Source: an uncultured Bacteroidota bacterium (GTDB lineage Bacteria; Bacteroidota; Bacteroidia; Bacteroidales; CAIWKO01). Taken from it: a stretch of DNA of 34,360 nt. The notes under the pieces were generated by a model. It did not search any database. It saw only the letters and a program-made list of their open reading frames with translations, and had not been told where the DNA came from. Location of the stretch: contig CALGYY010000044.1 of assembly GCA_937934705.1 (NCBI GenBank), positions 1 to 34,360 on the forward strand. The letters run 5' to 3'. Positions 1-7,993 of the stretch are shown one piece after another; the stretch's first letter is position 1; every line of letters starts with the position of its first letter. The position numbers were made by a program, and so were the translations under genes.

Positions 1-278
1 AGCACAATGGTGAACAGAAAAAAAGTAACCCAGAGTGCAGGGTAATATTTTCGTTTCACTCTTGATAACCAGAAAAGGAAGAGGCACACAGATCCGCAAA
101 GGAAGGTACTCAATACAACTCCCCAGGACAAACCCAGCCATATATTAATGATGCAACTGGTGTGGGATGCCCAGGCAACGAAAATGTTCGTAGCATTTAA
201 ATATCTGTGTTCCAGGCTGAAATTCTTCCTTGAACCGATAATGAATGTGATCGCCTGATTAATAGTACCTTTTTTCAT
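1..278 (-). CDS. Sensor-type membrane protein, N-terminal part only (truncated by window edge)
   Basis: The first 92 codons of a minus-strand gene run off the left edge. The start is the ATG at 276-278. The protein opens with a short amphipathic stretch containing SRKNFSLEHRYLNATN, then hydrophobic segments at about residues 33-50 and 53-71 and a third beginning near 79, with a basic linker (RVKRKYY) between the second and third. This arrangement is typical of the membrane-sensing N-terminus of Bacteroidota sensor histidine kinases and PAS-domain proteins, but no catalytic domain lies in the window, so that identity is inferred. A TATCTTTG element sits just upstream, so the gene probably has its own promoter rather than reading through from the Omp28 gene that ends 53 bases before it. 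Confidence 0.6.
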   Translation of the reverse strand, partial: MKKGTINQAITFIIGSRKNFSLEHRYLNATNIFVAWASHTSCIINIWLGLSWGVVLSTFLCGSVCLFLFWLSRVKRKYYPALWVTFFLFTIV

Positions 279-292
279 GGGTGGACTTCCCG

Positions 293-300
293 CAAAGATA
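293..300 (-). promoter_or_regulatory. Candidate -7 element for the truncated sensor gene
   Basis: The minus strand reads TATCTTTG followed by C, a full match to the Bacteroidota -7 consensus TAnnTTTG. It lies 15 bases before the start codon at 278, which implies a very short leader. No TTTG -33 element is visible at 17-23 bases upstream. Confidence 0.5.
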
Positions 301-331
301 CATCAGGTTCAGAAATGATTGATATCCCTAC

Positions 332-1216
332 TCAGGGCTTCAATTTCTTTTCAACGGCCTGCAGAACCTCATCGGTATCGGAGTCATAAACCAGGGCCAC
401 CAGGTGCAGTCTGTCGGTCAGCCATCCTGCATCGGGAACCAGCTTGAAGGATGATATGGTTTTTGTTCCGGCAGTAGTAGCAGCATTATTCAGGGCCGTT
501 CCCCAGGTTCCGTTCACCGAGCCGCGCAGAACATGCATGAAAATATAATCCGTAATTTCAGGCACGGTTCCGACCGAAGCATTGTTGTTTCTTTGATATC
601 CTACAATACTGTCTTCCGTAACATATACAGCAATTTTCATGTTACGGCTGACATCCGTCAGGAACTCAGTCTGAACGTGGATGCAGGCTTTATTCCCGGT
701 CTGATCATAGTTCACGATCATTTGCAGATCCAGTTCCGGCACATCAGATTGAGCCGAAAGGAACGTTGCTTCCCATGCGGTGGGGGCTTCAAAGATCAGG
801 TTGCCGCCGATTTCCTTACGGTTGAAAATGGCTGCGGGATTATTGGTAATGCCGAAATCGGAGTGCAATTCGGTCCCCACTGCGGTATTCAGATCAAGCA
901 GGTAATTCGGGGCTTCGGTCTGCGCAAAATAACCGGCATGGATGGCAATGATTATAAGCTCTTCCGGGTATGAAACCTGAATATCATGTGCTGTTTTCGC
1001 CGCGGAAGGACAATTCACGCAACTGTGTCCCGTGTATTCCTCGAGCAGCACCACTTTTACATGATGGGTGTCATCCGGAAAATCAGGAACCGGACATTCT
1101 GTGGTATCCACAGGGGGTGTCGGATCTCCTTCAATATACGGGGGATCAATTTCATCACAGGCCCAGAAAAAAGAAGCCGTAAGAACAAGCAGTGAAAGGG
1201 AAATGATTTTCTTCAT
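332..1216 (-). CDS. Omp28-type lipoprotein with thioredoxin-like CxxC
   Basis: A 294-residue protein from the ATG at 1214-1216. Longer readings upstream would run into the preceding gene and spoil the signal sequence. Residues 1-20 form a lipoprotein signal ending WAC, with Cys20 the likely lipidated residue (the lipobox is not perfect). A proline- and acid-rich spacer (21-50) follows, then a thioredoxin-like region: beta strand VVLLEEYTG, a C66-V-N-C69 redox motif, and a likely cis-proline at 127 (NNPAAIF). The C-terminal half is a beta-rich Omp28-like domain. It is the last gene of a four-gene cluster and starts 17 bases after the DUF6029 gene ends. It probably sits in the outer membrane as a thiol/disulfide protein; the substrate is unknown. 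Confidence 0.85.
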   Translation of the reverse strand: MKKIISLSLLVLTASFFWACDEIDPPYIEGDPTPPVDTTECPVPDFPDDTHHVKVVLLEEYTGHSCVNCPSAAKTAHDIQVSYPEELIIIAIHAGYFAQTEAPNYLLDLNTAVGTELHSDFGITNNPAAIFNRKEIGGNLIFEAPTAWEATFLSAQSDVPELDLQMIVNYDQTGNKACIHVQTEFLTDVSRNMKIAVYVTEDSIVGYQRNNNASVGTVPEITDYIFMHVLRGSVNGTWGTALNNAATTAGTKTISSFKLVPDAGWLTDRLHLVALVYDSDTDEVLQAVEKKLKP

Positions 1217-1233
1217 GGAGATGAAATTGGTGA

Positions 1234-2898
1234 TTAAAAACTGGTTGTCAGTGACAATGTCAGGCCGTTGGCTGCGGGAACCTGCCGGCATACGCCTCCT
1301 ACACAGAGGATGCCCTCCCTTTGTTTTCCGTAAGATACGGCGATACGGCTCGCACCATGGTTAAAACCGGCCGCGAAATTAAAGTAATGAATCCGGTGAT
1401 CCGCTTCCGGATTCCCGAAATTCCACATATCCATTGCGGCCACAAACCACTTGGGTGCAATGCTGTATTCCAGCAGTCCCATGGCCCAGTCGCCGTCATC
1501 CTGACGGGTATGCAGGTACTGAAGCTCTGTACGCAGGGCGTGTTTCGCATTCAGGCTGAAAGTCATGTCGAGAACCGCGGAGTGCGCATAGAGCATTCCT
1601 TCCGGGTGACCTTCGATGACATCAATATTATAGGTCAGATATGCGTAGGTAAGACTGGCTTTGAACAGCTTGGAGAATTTCCGGCTGATCTCGATATTGG
1701 CATCTTCAAAATAGGTTTCTTTTCCGATGGCAAAAAAAGGAGATTTATAACCTAAAGTGCCGCTGGAATCAATGGGTGTGAGATCATCGACTCTTTCTTT
1801 CACAATGGAGTTGGCTCTTGAATAATTCAGTGTGATGGTGGTTCCGTACTTTCCTCCGAGTTTACTCTTTTTCTTAATCGTATAAACGACCTGGGCCTGC
1901 AGGCCGATTTCACCACCCGGCTGTGTGGCATAAGGATACATGGAGGGCAGGCTGTATATGTGCTGCCTGGTCAGTGGCGGCAGAAAGTTTATGATCAGGG
2001 CATTCCCCACGGCATCCCGTTCTGAGCGGAAATCCATATTGTCAATCCTTTTTGCCGCAAGCAGAACGCCTAATCCTTTTCTGGAATAAGCCGCCTGTAT
2101 CAGCAAAGCTTCTCCCGGCTTATAGATCCTCTTATTGGCGGCAGAAGGGTCATTGATCTTATAGGCATATTCGGCACCGATGTTGAAGCCACCGAAAATG
2201 ATATTTCCGCGTCCGGCGAAAGCCGCCACATTCTCCGGCAGTTTATAAACAGGATCCTTATCCTTTTCGTACTTGCTGATCACTGAACCACCAAGAATAT
2301 AACGGGTTTTTGCCCCCTCCAGTTTCTTGAATACATCATTCACAGAGATCTCCAGGTCACCGCCACGAACAATCCCGGTCCCTTTGTCGAAGAACATCCT
2401 CTGATAACCGTAAACAGCCTTAATGGTCAGGCCTTTCACCGGAGTGTACTTCACACGGATGCCGTCCATCGCATTATCAAATCCCAGGTTTCTTTCTTCA
2501 TAACTCCTGAAAATCAATCCGTTTCCAAACTGTTCATAGAAATTCCCCGCAGTGATGTCGAAGTTATCTTTCGTAAACGAGGCATAGCGGTAGGTAATCC
2601 CGTTGCCTTTATACCTGGGGTCGAAACCCAGGAGAGCATTCATATAATTTTCATAACGCAGTCCTGCAGAGAATGGGCCGTTGGAATAAACAATATTAGT
2701 AAATCCGTTCAGCAGGAGCTTTTCAGGCACATCAGGTGCACCGATGAGCGAATCCTTGAGATAGTACATCACATCAGCCTGGAAATTGCCATGAATCTGG
2801 CTGTTCTGAAGAAAGTTCTGCCCATGGGCTGAGATGAATGAAACACCAAGGGCTGCGGTGATCAGGCCATGCAAAAGGTAAAGCCGGAGTGTTTTCAA
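1234..2898 (-). CDS. DUF6029-family outer-membrane beta-barrel protein
   Basis: A 554-residue protein with a signal peptide ending near Ala24 (ISAHGQ), followed by alternating beta strands and a C-terminal phenylalanine (LTTSF), as expected of an outer-membrane barrel. Segments such as GNFYEQFGNGLIFRSYEER and GIRVKYTPVKGLTIKAVYG match the DUF6029 pattern as I recall it. The start appears to be TTG at 2896-2898: an in-frame TAA lies four codons upstream, and no ATG occurs before the mature region. It begins 28 bases after the TlpA-like gene and is followed at 17 bases by the Omp28 lipoprotein gene. DUF6029 has no assigned function; a role as porin or partner of the neighbouring thioredoxin-fold proteins is inference. 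Confidence 0.82.
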   Translation of the reverse strand: MKTLRLYLLHGLITAALGVSFISAHGQNFLQNSQIHGNFQADVMYYLKDSLIGAPDVPEKLLLNGFTNIVYSNGPFSAGLRYENYMNALLGFDPRYKGNGITYRYASFTKDNFDITAGNFYEQFGNGLIFRSYEERNLGFDNAMDGIRVKYTPVKGLTIKAVYGYQRMFFDKGTGIVRGGDLEISVNDVFKKLEGAKTRYILGGSVISKYEKDKDPVYKLPENVAAFAGRGNIIFGGFNIGAEYAYKINDPSAANKRIYKPGEALLIQAAYSRKGLGVLLAAKRIDNMDFRSERDAVGNALIINFLPPLTRQHIYSLPSMYPYATQPGGEIGLQAQVVYTIKKKSKLGGKYGTTITLNYSRANSIVKERVDDLTPIDSSGTLGYKSPFFAIGKETYFEDANIEISRKFSKLFKASLTYAYLTYNIDVIEGHPEGMLYAHSAVLDMTFSLNAKHALRTELQYLHTRQDDGDWAMGLLEYSIAPKWFVAAMDMWNFGNPEADHRIHYFNFAAGFNHGASRIAVSYGKQREGILCVGGVCRQVPAANGLTLSLTTSF

Positions 2899-2926
2899 AG
2901 CAAAAGATTATTGTTACAAACTTATG

Positions 2927-3484
2927 TTATTCCTGGGGAATGGGTTCCCCTGCGATCACCTTCCTGACAATGTCAATCAATCCCAGTTCTGCTCCCTGGG
3001 AAAAGGTGGTGTGCTGCCAGACGATTTCCCCGTTGCCATTCAGAACAAAGGTGTGGGGAACAAGGTTAATGTTCATCGCCCTTTTGAAATCGCTGTTCAC
3101 ATCGAGATAGATTTCGTATTCCCAACCCTTGCCATCAACCAGCGGTTTAACGCCGGCGGAGGTCCTTGAATCATCAATGGAAACAGCGATCAGTTTTACG
3201 CCGGTTTCTGCCTGCCAGTCCTCATAAACATCAGAAATGGTTGTAAGTTCAGAAACACAAGGCTTGCACCAGGTGGCCCAGAAGCTCAGAATAATGGGTT
3301 TGGGAAGTCCGGGGCCATCTCCGTCTGGATCGTTTGTAAAAGTTGAGGTGCTGACGATTTTTCCGTCGAGTGTTTTAACATTCACAACCGGGAGTTTGTG
3401 GGCTTTTTTCTCAGGTGTTTCCTGTGCATTAACGGTGAATGACAGGCAAAATGCAGCCAGTAAAAACAGAATGGTGTATTTCAT
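2927..3484 (-). CDS. TlpA/ResA-like periplasmic thioredoxin
   Basis: A 185-residue exported thioredoxin-fold protein. The signal peptide is residues 1-20 (VNA-QE). The active site is W72-C73-K74-P75-C76 inside FWATWCKPC, and the cis-proline is P143 in LVPHTFVLN. A short Asp-rich insert (NDPDGDGPG, about 51-59) lies before the catalytic strand and could bind calcium; that is a guess from composition. TlpA-family proteins reduce or exchange disulfides in the periplasm. The gene lies between a T9SS-exported Omp28-like protein and a DUF6029 barrel, which suggests a shared redox job in the envelope. The start is the ATG at 3482-3484. Read-through from upstream would have to pass the hairpin at 3501-3540. 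Confidence 0.92.
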   Translation of the reverse strand: MKYTILFLLAAFCLSFTVNAQETPEKKAHKLPVVNVKTLDGKIVSTSTFTNDPDGDGPGLPKPIILSFWATWCKPCVSELTTISDVYEDWQAETGVKLIAVSIDDSRTSAGVKPLVDGKGWEYEIYLDVNSDFKRAMNINLVPHTFVLNGNGEIVWQHTTFSQGAELGLIDIVRKVIAGEPIPQE

Positions 3485-3500
3485 AGGTTATGATTTGAAA

Positions 3501-3540
3501 GGAACCGGCGGCCTCAGCAATAATTGAGCCCACCGGTTCC
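3501..3540 (-). terminator. Hairpin between the T9SS thioredoxin-fold gene and tlpA-like gene
   Basis: GGAACCGG (3501-3508) is complementary to CCGGTTCC (3533-3540), with additional inner pairing of CTCA (3513-3516) and TGAG (3525-3528). On the minus strand it follows the stop at 3557 and is followed by only TTTC, so it looks like a weak terminator or a processing/attenuation structure that could lower expression of the downstream genes. Confidence 0.5.
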
Positions 3541-3556
3541 GCAAAATAAACCTTAA

Positions 3557-5446
3557 TTATTTAATCAGGCTGACCTTTTTCGTCACCACCTGCTCATTCA
3601 TCAGAACATTGATATAATAAACGCCGACAGGAAGGTTGGTTCCGTCGAAAAGCAGTGAATGGGTTCCCTGGTTCATCAGTTCAGGAGTTGTGGAGAATAC
3701 GGTTTCGCCAAGGGTATTGAAAGCCGTTACGCTGACCGTGGTCTCTTCAGGAAGCACGATTTCAATGCGGGTTTCCCCGGCAAAAGGATTCGGGAAAACA
3801 TTGACCGATGCCTCAGCTGCAGTGCTGCTGCTGATACCACTGCTGGTGGCCTGAATGTTCACATCATCAACATAAAGGTTGTTCCCATAATTGCTGATGC
3901 CGACAAACTTGACAAATACTTCAGGATTCCCGGCATAAGAAGTCAGGTCGACACTTTCTGCGCGCCATTGTGATGAGGTGGGAACGAAGAAGCTGGTGGT
4001 TGCAGGAGCTGTAGCCAAACCTGAACCGACTTTATCATAGACATTGGTCCATGTGGTACCGCAGTTGGTTGAAACGGCAACCCTGAGGCGATCCTGATAG
4101 GTTCCATACTGAGCATAAGCAACGTTGAAGGTCAGCTGTGCACTGGTATCGTCTGTAAGATCCATGGCCGGCATGATCAGTTCAAAAGTTCCGCTGGTGA
4201 TGTTGAAGAACTCCAGCGTGGCTGATCTGTTGCTGGTACCGAAGCCGCCTACAGTAGCCTGGTCCCAGGTACCATTGGTGCTCAGGTCATTCTTGATCCA
4301 CAAGGCCGGAGGGAAAGTCCCCTGGAAGCCTTCGGTTACCGGAATCTGGCTGTATGTAGTAACAATATTGACCGTTTTCTCCTGGGTGTTGTTGATCGGA
4401 TAAAGATCGTTACTGCCATTTGGATTGCTTACATAAACCTTGAAAGCATGGGTTCCGCCGCTTGCAGTCACTGCAGGCAGAGTAATGTTTGCGGTAGCAT
4501 TCTGGGCCAGGCTTCCGGTCCATGCCTGGGTATTGACCGTGCCGTTATCAAGCACCCAGTTGATATCGCAGGATGTCAGAACAGTGCTGTTATAGTTCTT
4601 CAGGGTAACAGTGGGCGTGAAAACACTGTCGCACGAAAAAGCCGGAACATTGGTCATAGCGGAAAGACCCGCATCCAGGGTTGTGCTTCCGCTCTGTGTG
4701 ATGGGGGCGCTGCGTACTGCCTGTTTGACGTTCTTGCCGGTATTGTCCTGAACAAAAGCAACCACGCAAAGCTGATTTACATTGTAAACGTACCAGGGCA
4801 ATGCTTCTGCAAAGCTCAGCGTATCGGCATCTCCCACGGCCCACGAAGTGGCCAGGGTTGTTCCTGACTGGTTGGGATACATTTTCAGCATCACATCATA
4901 GAATTCGGTTTCTCCGTTGGACCCGGGGGCGGTTGCAAAATGTATTTCATTCTCTTCCAGGACAACATGAGCTACGAGGTTGCCGCTAACGGCCTGGGTA
5001 CATGTGATGATAAGATCAATATAAACTGAATCAAAATCCGGTGAAATCACATGATCCAGCGTCATGGTAAAGGGTGAAGGGGTTGCATACATATTGTTGA
5101 TCAGGGTCTGAGTAAGACTGTTGGGATGGTTGTTAAATACATTCCCGTCGCCCATCACATGAGGAACACCATTCAGCCCGTAGTACGACATGCGCGCATT
5201 GGCTTCGACCGGATTGTGATAATGCATGGGGTCATAACCCGGGAAATACCACTGGTATTTCACCGCTACCGCTTTGGCCTCATTGGTGGTTAACAGGGTA
5301 TTTAAGGCGGGATTGGCAGAAGCGCAGGGGCCGCAGGAGGCATTGGTGAACTCCTCAATGAGAACTGTACGTTGTGACTGACCAGCCGCCAGGTTCACCA
5401 TCAGGATGAAGGCGGCACCCAAAACAATAACGAAGAACTTTTTCAT
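3557..5446 (-). CDS. T9SS-exported Omp28/thioredoxin-fold multidomain protein
   Basis: A 629-residue secreted protein from the ATG at 5444-5446 (a TTG 33 bases upstream would only add residues before the signal peptide). Order: signal peptide 1-22; thioredoxin-like Omp28 region with EEFTNASC, the redox pair C38-G-P-C41 and cis-Pro95 in GVPHV; a beta domain to about 250; a CARDB-like domain at about 255-362; a jelly-roll domain resembling 'choice-of-anchor J'/MAM at about 366-533; and a T9SS type A sorting domain at 546-629 (FPNPFAGETR, GVYYINV, KKVSLIK). It should cross the outer membrane by type IX secretion and be released or surface-anchored. It heads the four-gene envelope cluster and has a candidate promoter at 5477-5484. 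Confidence 0.88.
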   Translation of the reverse strand: MKKFFVIVLGAAFILMVNLAAGQSQRTVLIEEFTNASCGPCASANPALNTLLTTNEAKAVAVKYQWYFPGYDPMHYHNPVEANARMSYYGLNGVPHVMGDGNVFNNHPNSLTQTLINNMYATPSPFTMTLDHVISPDFDSVYIDLIITCTQAVSGNLVAHVVLEENEIHFATAPGSNGETEFYDVMLKMYPNQSGTTLATSWAVGDADTLSFAEALPWYVYNVNQLCVVAFVQDNTGKNVKQAVRSAPITQSGSTTLDAGLSAMTNVPAFSCDSVFTPTVTLKNYNSTVLTSCDINWVLDNGTVNTQAWTGSLAQNATANITLPAVTASGGTHAFKVYVSNPNGSNDLYPINNTQEKTVNIVTTYSQIPVTEGFQGTFPPALWIKNDLSTNGTWDQATVGGFGTSNRSATLEFFNITSGTFELIMPAMDLTDDTSAQLTFNVAYAQYGTYQDRLRVAVSTNCGTTWTNVYDKVGSGLATAPATTSFFVPTSSQWRAESVDLTSYAGNPEVFVKFVGISNYGNNLYVDDVNIQATSSGISSSTAAEASVNVFPNPFAGETRIEIVLPEETTVSVTAFNTLGETVFSTTPELMNQGTHSLLFDGTNLPVGVYYINVLMNEQVVTKKVSLIK

Positions 5447-5476
5447 AAGGGGTTTGATTTGGTTTGAACTCAGTGA

Positions 5477-5484
5477 CAAAAATA
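5477..5484 (-). promoter_or_regulatory. Candidate -7 element of the envelope redox cluster
   Basis: The minus strand reads TATTTTTG, matching TAnnTTTG, 30 bases before the ATG at 5446. No clear -33 TTTG was found. The surrounding region (5447-5660) is AT-rich, so chance matches are more likely here. Confidence 0.4.
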
Positions 5485-5617
5485 AATAAACATCGGAATA
5501 TGTTGATATTTAAATGTTAAAAAATGCTAAATCGGTTTAGTTAATTTCGCAGGAATAATAATTGTGTTATTTTTGCGTTGCATAAAAATATGTCTTGCTT
5601 TTCGCTTTGATTTTGAT

Positions 5618-5625
5618 TACATTTG
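5618..5625 (+). promoter_or_regulatory. Candidate -7 element for the small T9SS cargo gene
   Basis: TACATTTG matches TAnnTTTG and lies 35 bases before the ATG at 5661. CTTG at 5594-5597 could serve as a weak -33 element with a 20-base spacer. A second match, TATTTTTG at 5568-5575, is further upstream and less well placed. Confidence 0.45.
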
Positions 5626-5660
5626 CTGATACAAAAATATAAATAAAAAATCCAATTTGT

Positions 5661-6395
5661 ATGAAGAGAGGGCTACTTTTTCTGGGATTCACTCTTTTTG
5701 TGCTGGTTACAGTATACGCACAAAGCCTATCGCTTTCATGGACCGGCGGGGCGCTGACGAACGGGCAGGTGATTACCATTACCGGCGATACTACAGGAAC
5801 GGTATATTCCTACCTCTACTGCACCAATAATAACACTGATACTCTGAGTGTTAAGGTGAAAAAGAAAGAGATCAGCCTGGTGGCAGGATCAGAGAATTCA
5901 TTTTGCTGGCTGAATTGTTACCTGCCCAGCACCTATATTTCCACCTATTCCATTGATATTCTGCCTGATTCCACTTCACTGGACTTCATCGGTGAATACA
6001 AGGCACACGGAAATATCGGAATAAGCTCGATCATGTATACTTTTTTCGACATGAACAATGTCAATGATTCTGTTAGTGTGATTGTGAATTATGATTGTTC
6101 GCTGGGATCATCCGTGCAGGAGATTAAAAATGATAAGATTGTTTTCTCCAATGCTTACCCCAATCCGGCCAATTCATACACTTCCTTCAGTTATACCTTC
6201 CCGCCGGCTTCTGCTTACAGTCATCAGTTTGTGATCAGAGACCTGCTGGGAAATATGGTTTACGAAAGCGAGATTACAGATCAGACCGGAATCATTAAGG
6301 TTTACACCAACAGTTTCAGCAACGGGGTGTATTTCTACTCCCTGCTGGTTGACGGACAGGCCTATTTCACCAGGAAGCTGATCGTGAAACATTAA
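5661..6395 (+). CDS. Small T9SS-sorted secreted protein
   Basis: A 244-residue protein with a signal peptide (1-20, VYA-QS), a beta-sandwich-like N-terminal domain (about 21-150) and a C-terminal T9SS type A sorting domain (about 160-244: YPNPANSYTSF, GVYFYSLLV, KLIVKH). The N-domain contains VKKKEISLVAGSENSFCWLN and ends in DSVSVIVNYDC. It resembles small secreted domains common in Bacteroidota, but I cannot name a function. Four cysteines (54, 82, 86, 146) suggest disulfides, which is notable beside a thioredoxin cluster transcribed divergently. A strong bidirectional terminator follows. Confidence 0.82.
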   Translation: MKRGLLFLGFTLFVLVTVYAQSLSLSWTGGALTNGQVITITGDTTGTVYSYLYCTNNNTDTLSVKVKKKEISLVAGSENSFCWLNCYLPSTYISTYSIDILPDSTSLDFIGEYKAHGNIGISSIMYTFFDMNNVNDSVSVIVNYDCSLGSSVQEIKNDKIVFSNAYPNPANSYTSFSYTFPPASAYSHQFVIRDLLGNMVYESEITDQTGIIKVYTNSFSNGVYFYSLLVDGQAYFTRKLIVKH

Positions 6396-6408
6396 TTCAG
6401 CGGTCCTC

Positions 6409-6448
6409 AAACAAAAAAGGCTGTCCCGAAAGACAGCCTTTTTTGTTT
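6409..6448. terminator. Bidirectional intrinsic terminator
   Basis: A perfect 17-bp inverted repeat: AAACAAAAAAGGCTGTC (6409-6425), a 6-base loop CCGAAA, and GACAGCCTTTTTTGTTT (6432-6448). A-tracts and T-tracts flank the GC core on both strands, so it can terminate both the plus gene ending at 6395 and metK ending at 6488 on minus. Confidence 0.88.
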
Positions 6449-6487
6449 AACTAACGTATCAGGAATTACCTGAAAGTGTACGGGGCC

Positions 6488-7831
6488 TTATTTCAGTCCG
6501 AATTCCTTTTTGATCTTTGCCACGTAATCAAGTTTTTCCCAGGCAAAGAATTCCACTTTTTTGAAGGTTTTCTCGATGCCATTGACTTTACGGGTCTGCG
6601 TTTCCTTTGATTTATAGGTCACTTCAACTTCAGCCCTGTAATTGTCGCGGCCAAAATGCCCGTAGGTAGCTGTGGGCAGGAAGATGGGGTTTTTCAGCCC
6701 GAAGCGCTCGATAATGGCAAAAGGCCTCAGGTCGAAAAGTTTTTGTACTCTTTCGGCCAGTAAGCCATCGCTGAGCACCTTACCTGTCTTGTCCTTCACC
6801 TTACAGGTGCCGTAGGTATTCACATACAAGCCTACCGGTTGTGCCACGCCGATGGCATAGGCCACCTGAACGAGTACTTCATCAGCAGCGCCTGCAGCCA
6901 CCAGATTTTTGGCGATATGCCGGGTAGCATAGGCTGCCGAACGGTCAACTTTTGAGGGGTCTTTACCAGAGAAAGCACCTCCACCGTGGGCGCCTTTACC
7001 GCCATAGGTATCCACAATGATCTTGCGTCCGGTAAGGCCGCTGTCGCCATGAGGTCCGCCGATAACAAATTTTCCGGTGGGGTTCACAAAGAGCTTGACC
7101 TTCCCCTTGAAGAGTTTTTTCACCCTTTCCGGAAGGGTTTTCAGAACCCGTGGTAGCAATATCGTTTCAATATCCTCTTTAATACGAAGCTGCATTTTTA
7201 ACTCCGCTTCTTTTACCTCTTTCGGATTGCCCGGGTTTTTGGCCCTGACAAACTCGTCGTGCTGAGTGGAGATCACGATGGTGTCGATACGCAAGGGTTT
7301 ATTGTTGTCGTCATACTCCACGGTGACCTGCGATTTGGCGTCAGGCCGCAAATACTTCATCTGTCGCCCGGCCTTCCTGATTGCTGCCAGTTCCTGTAAA
7401 AGAATGTGGGAAAGTTCAACCGGCAAAGGCATATAATTGTCCATGTCACGGTTGGCATAGCCAAACATCATTCCCTGATCGCCGGCGCCCTGGTCTTCTT
7501 TTTTGGCCCTCACGACCCCCTGGTTAATGTCGGGAGATTGTTCGTGAAGTGCATTGAGGATGGCGCATGAATCTGCATCGAACTGGTATTCTGACTTGGT
7601 GTAGCCGATATTCCGGATCAGGCTGCGCACCTTTTCATGAATATCAACGTAGGCCCTGGTCCGGACTTCCCCGAAACACATGACCAGACCGGTTGTCACC
7701 ATTGTTTCGCAGGCCACTTTGGAATCAGGATCCTGGCGCAGGAACTCGTCCAGCATAGTATCCGAAACCTGGTCGGCGATTTTATCCGGATGTCCTTCAG
7801 AGACGGACTCGGATGTAAATAAGTATCCCAT
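6488..7831 (-). CDS. metK: S-adenosylmethionine synthetase
   Basis: A 447-residue cytoplasmic enzyme making S-adenosylmethionine from methionine and ATP. The N-terminal SESVSEGHPDKIADQVSD (GHPDK 13-17), GAGDQG (115-120), TGRKIIVDTYGG (267-278) and the phosphate loop GGGAFSGKDPSKVDRS (283-298) are all present. Length is slightly above the E. coli enzyme, owing to inserts around 160-235 (including LRPDAKSQVTVEYDD and a lysine/glutamate-rich segment near 200-240) and a C-terminal extension. The start is the ATG at 7829-7831. It appears to be a single-gene unit: it has its own upstream -7 element and a strong terminator after it. No SAM riboswitch was recognised in the leader. Confidence 0.98.
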   Translation of the reverse strand: MGYLFTSESVSEGHPDKIADQVSDTMLDEFLRQDPDSKVACETMVTTGLVMCFGEVRTRAYVDIHEKVRSLIRNIGYTKSEYQFDADSCAILNALHEQSPDINQGVVRAKKEDQGAGDQGMMFGYANRDMDNYMPLPVELSHILLQELAAIRKAGRQMKYLRPDAKSQVTVEYDDNNKPLRIDTIVISTQHDEFVRAKNPGNPKEVKEAELKMQLRIKEDIETILLPRVLKTLPERVKKLFKGKVKLFVNPTGKFVIGGPHGDSGLTGRKIIVDTYGGKGAHGGGAFSGKDPSKVDRSAAYATRHIAKNLVAAGAADEVLVQVAYAIGVAQPVGLYVNTYGTCKVKDKTGKVLSDGLLAERVQKLFDLRPFAIIERFGLKNPIFLPTATYGHFGRDNYRAEVEVTYKSKETQTRKVNGIEKTFKKVEFFAWEKLDYVAKIKKEFGLK

Positions 7832-7946
7832 GATAAAGAAATTTAGTTAATAAAAAGTGGTGGAAACTTGGGATTGGAAGGCAGAAAAACAGCTTTAGCA
7901 TTTTTTTCTGTGGTTGCAATCTATCAAATCTTTCCACAATCAGGCT

Positions 7947-7967
7947 GCAAAATTACAAAAATTTTGC
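7947..7967 (-). promoter_or_regulatory. Candidate metK promoter inside an AT-rich dyad
   Basis: The minus strand reads TAATTTTG followed by C at 7955-7947, matching the Bacteroidota -7 element. The same bases form half of a perfect 8-bp inverted repeat, GCAAAATT (7947-7954) and AATTTTGC (7960-7967), with a 5-base spacer. The predicted leader is about 107 bases. The dyad could bind a regulator or act as weak terminator for gldA, which stops at 7994. Confidence 0.45.
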
Positions 7968-7993
7968 GAACGTGTTGACGTATTATACAGACT

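Noticed and set aside
231..238. tRNA or other structured RNA in the gap regions
   Set aside because: No cloverleaf, T-loop (GGTTCGAAT-like) or CCA-end pattern was found in any intergenic interval of the window.
533..973. Plus-strand open frame opposite the Omp28 lipoprotein gene
   Set aside because: Shadow of the minus-strand gene; no signal or motif and the minus strand carries the CxxC lipoprotein.
7832..7993. SAM riboswitch upstream of metK
   Set aside because: I could not assemble SAM-I or SAM-II core elements; only a -7 element and a short AT-rich dyad are visible.
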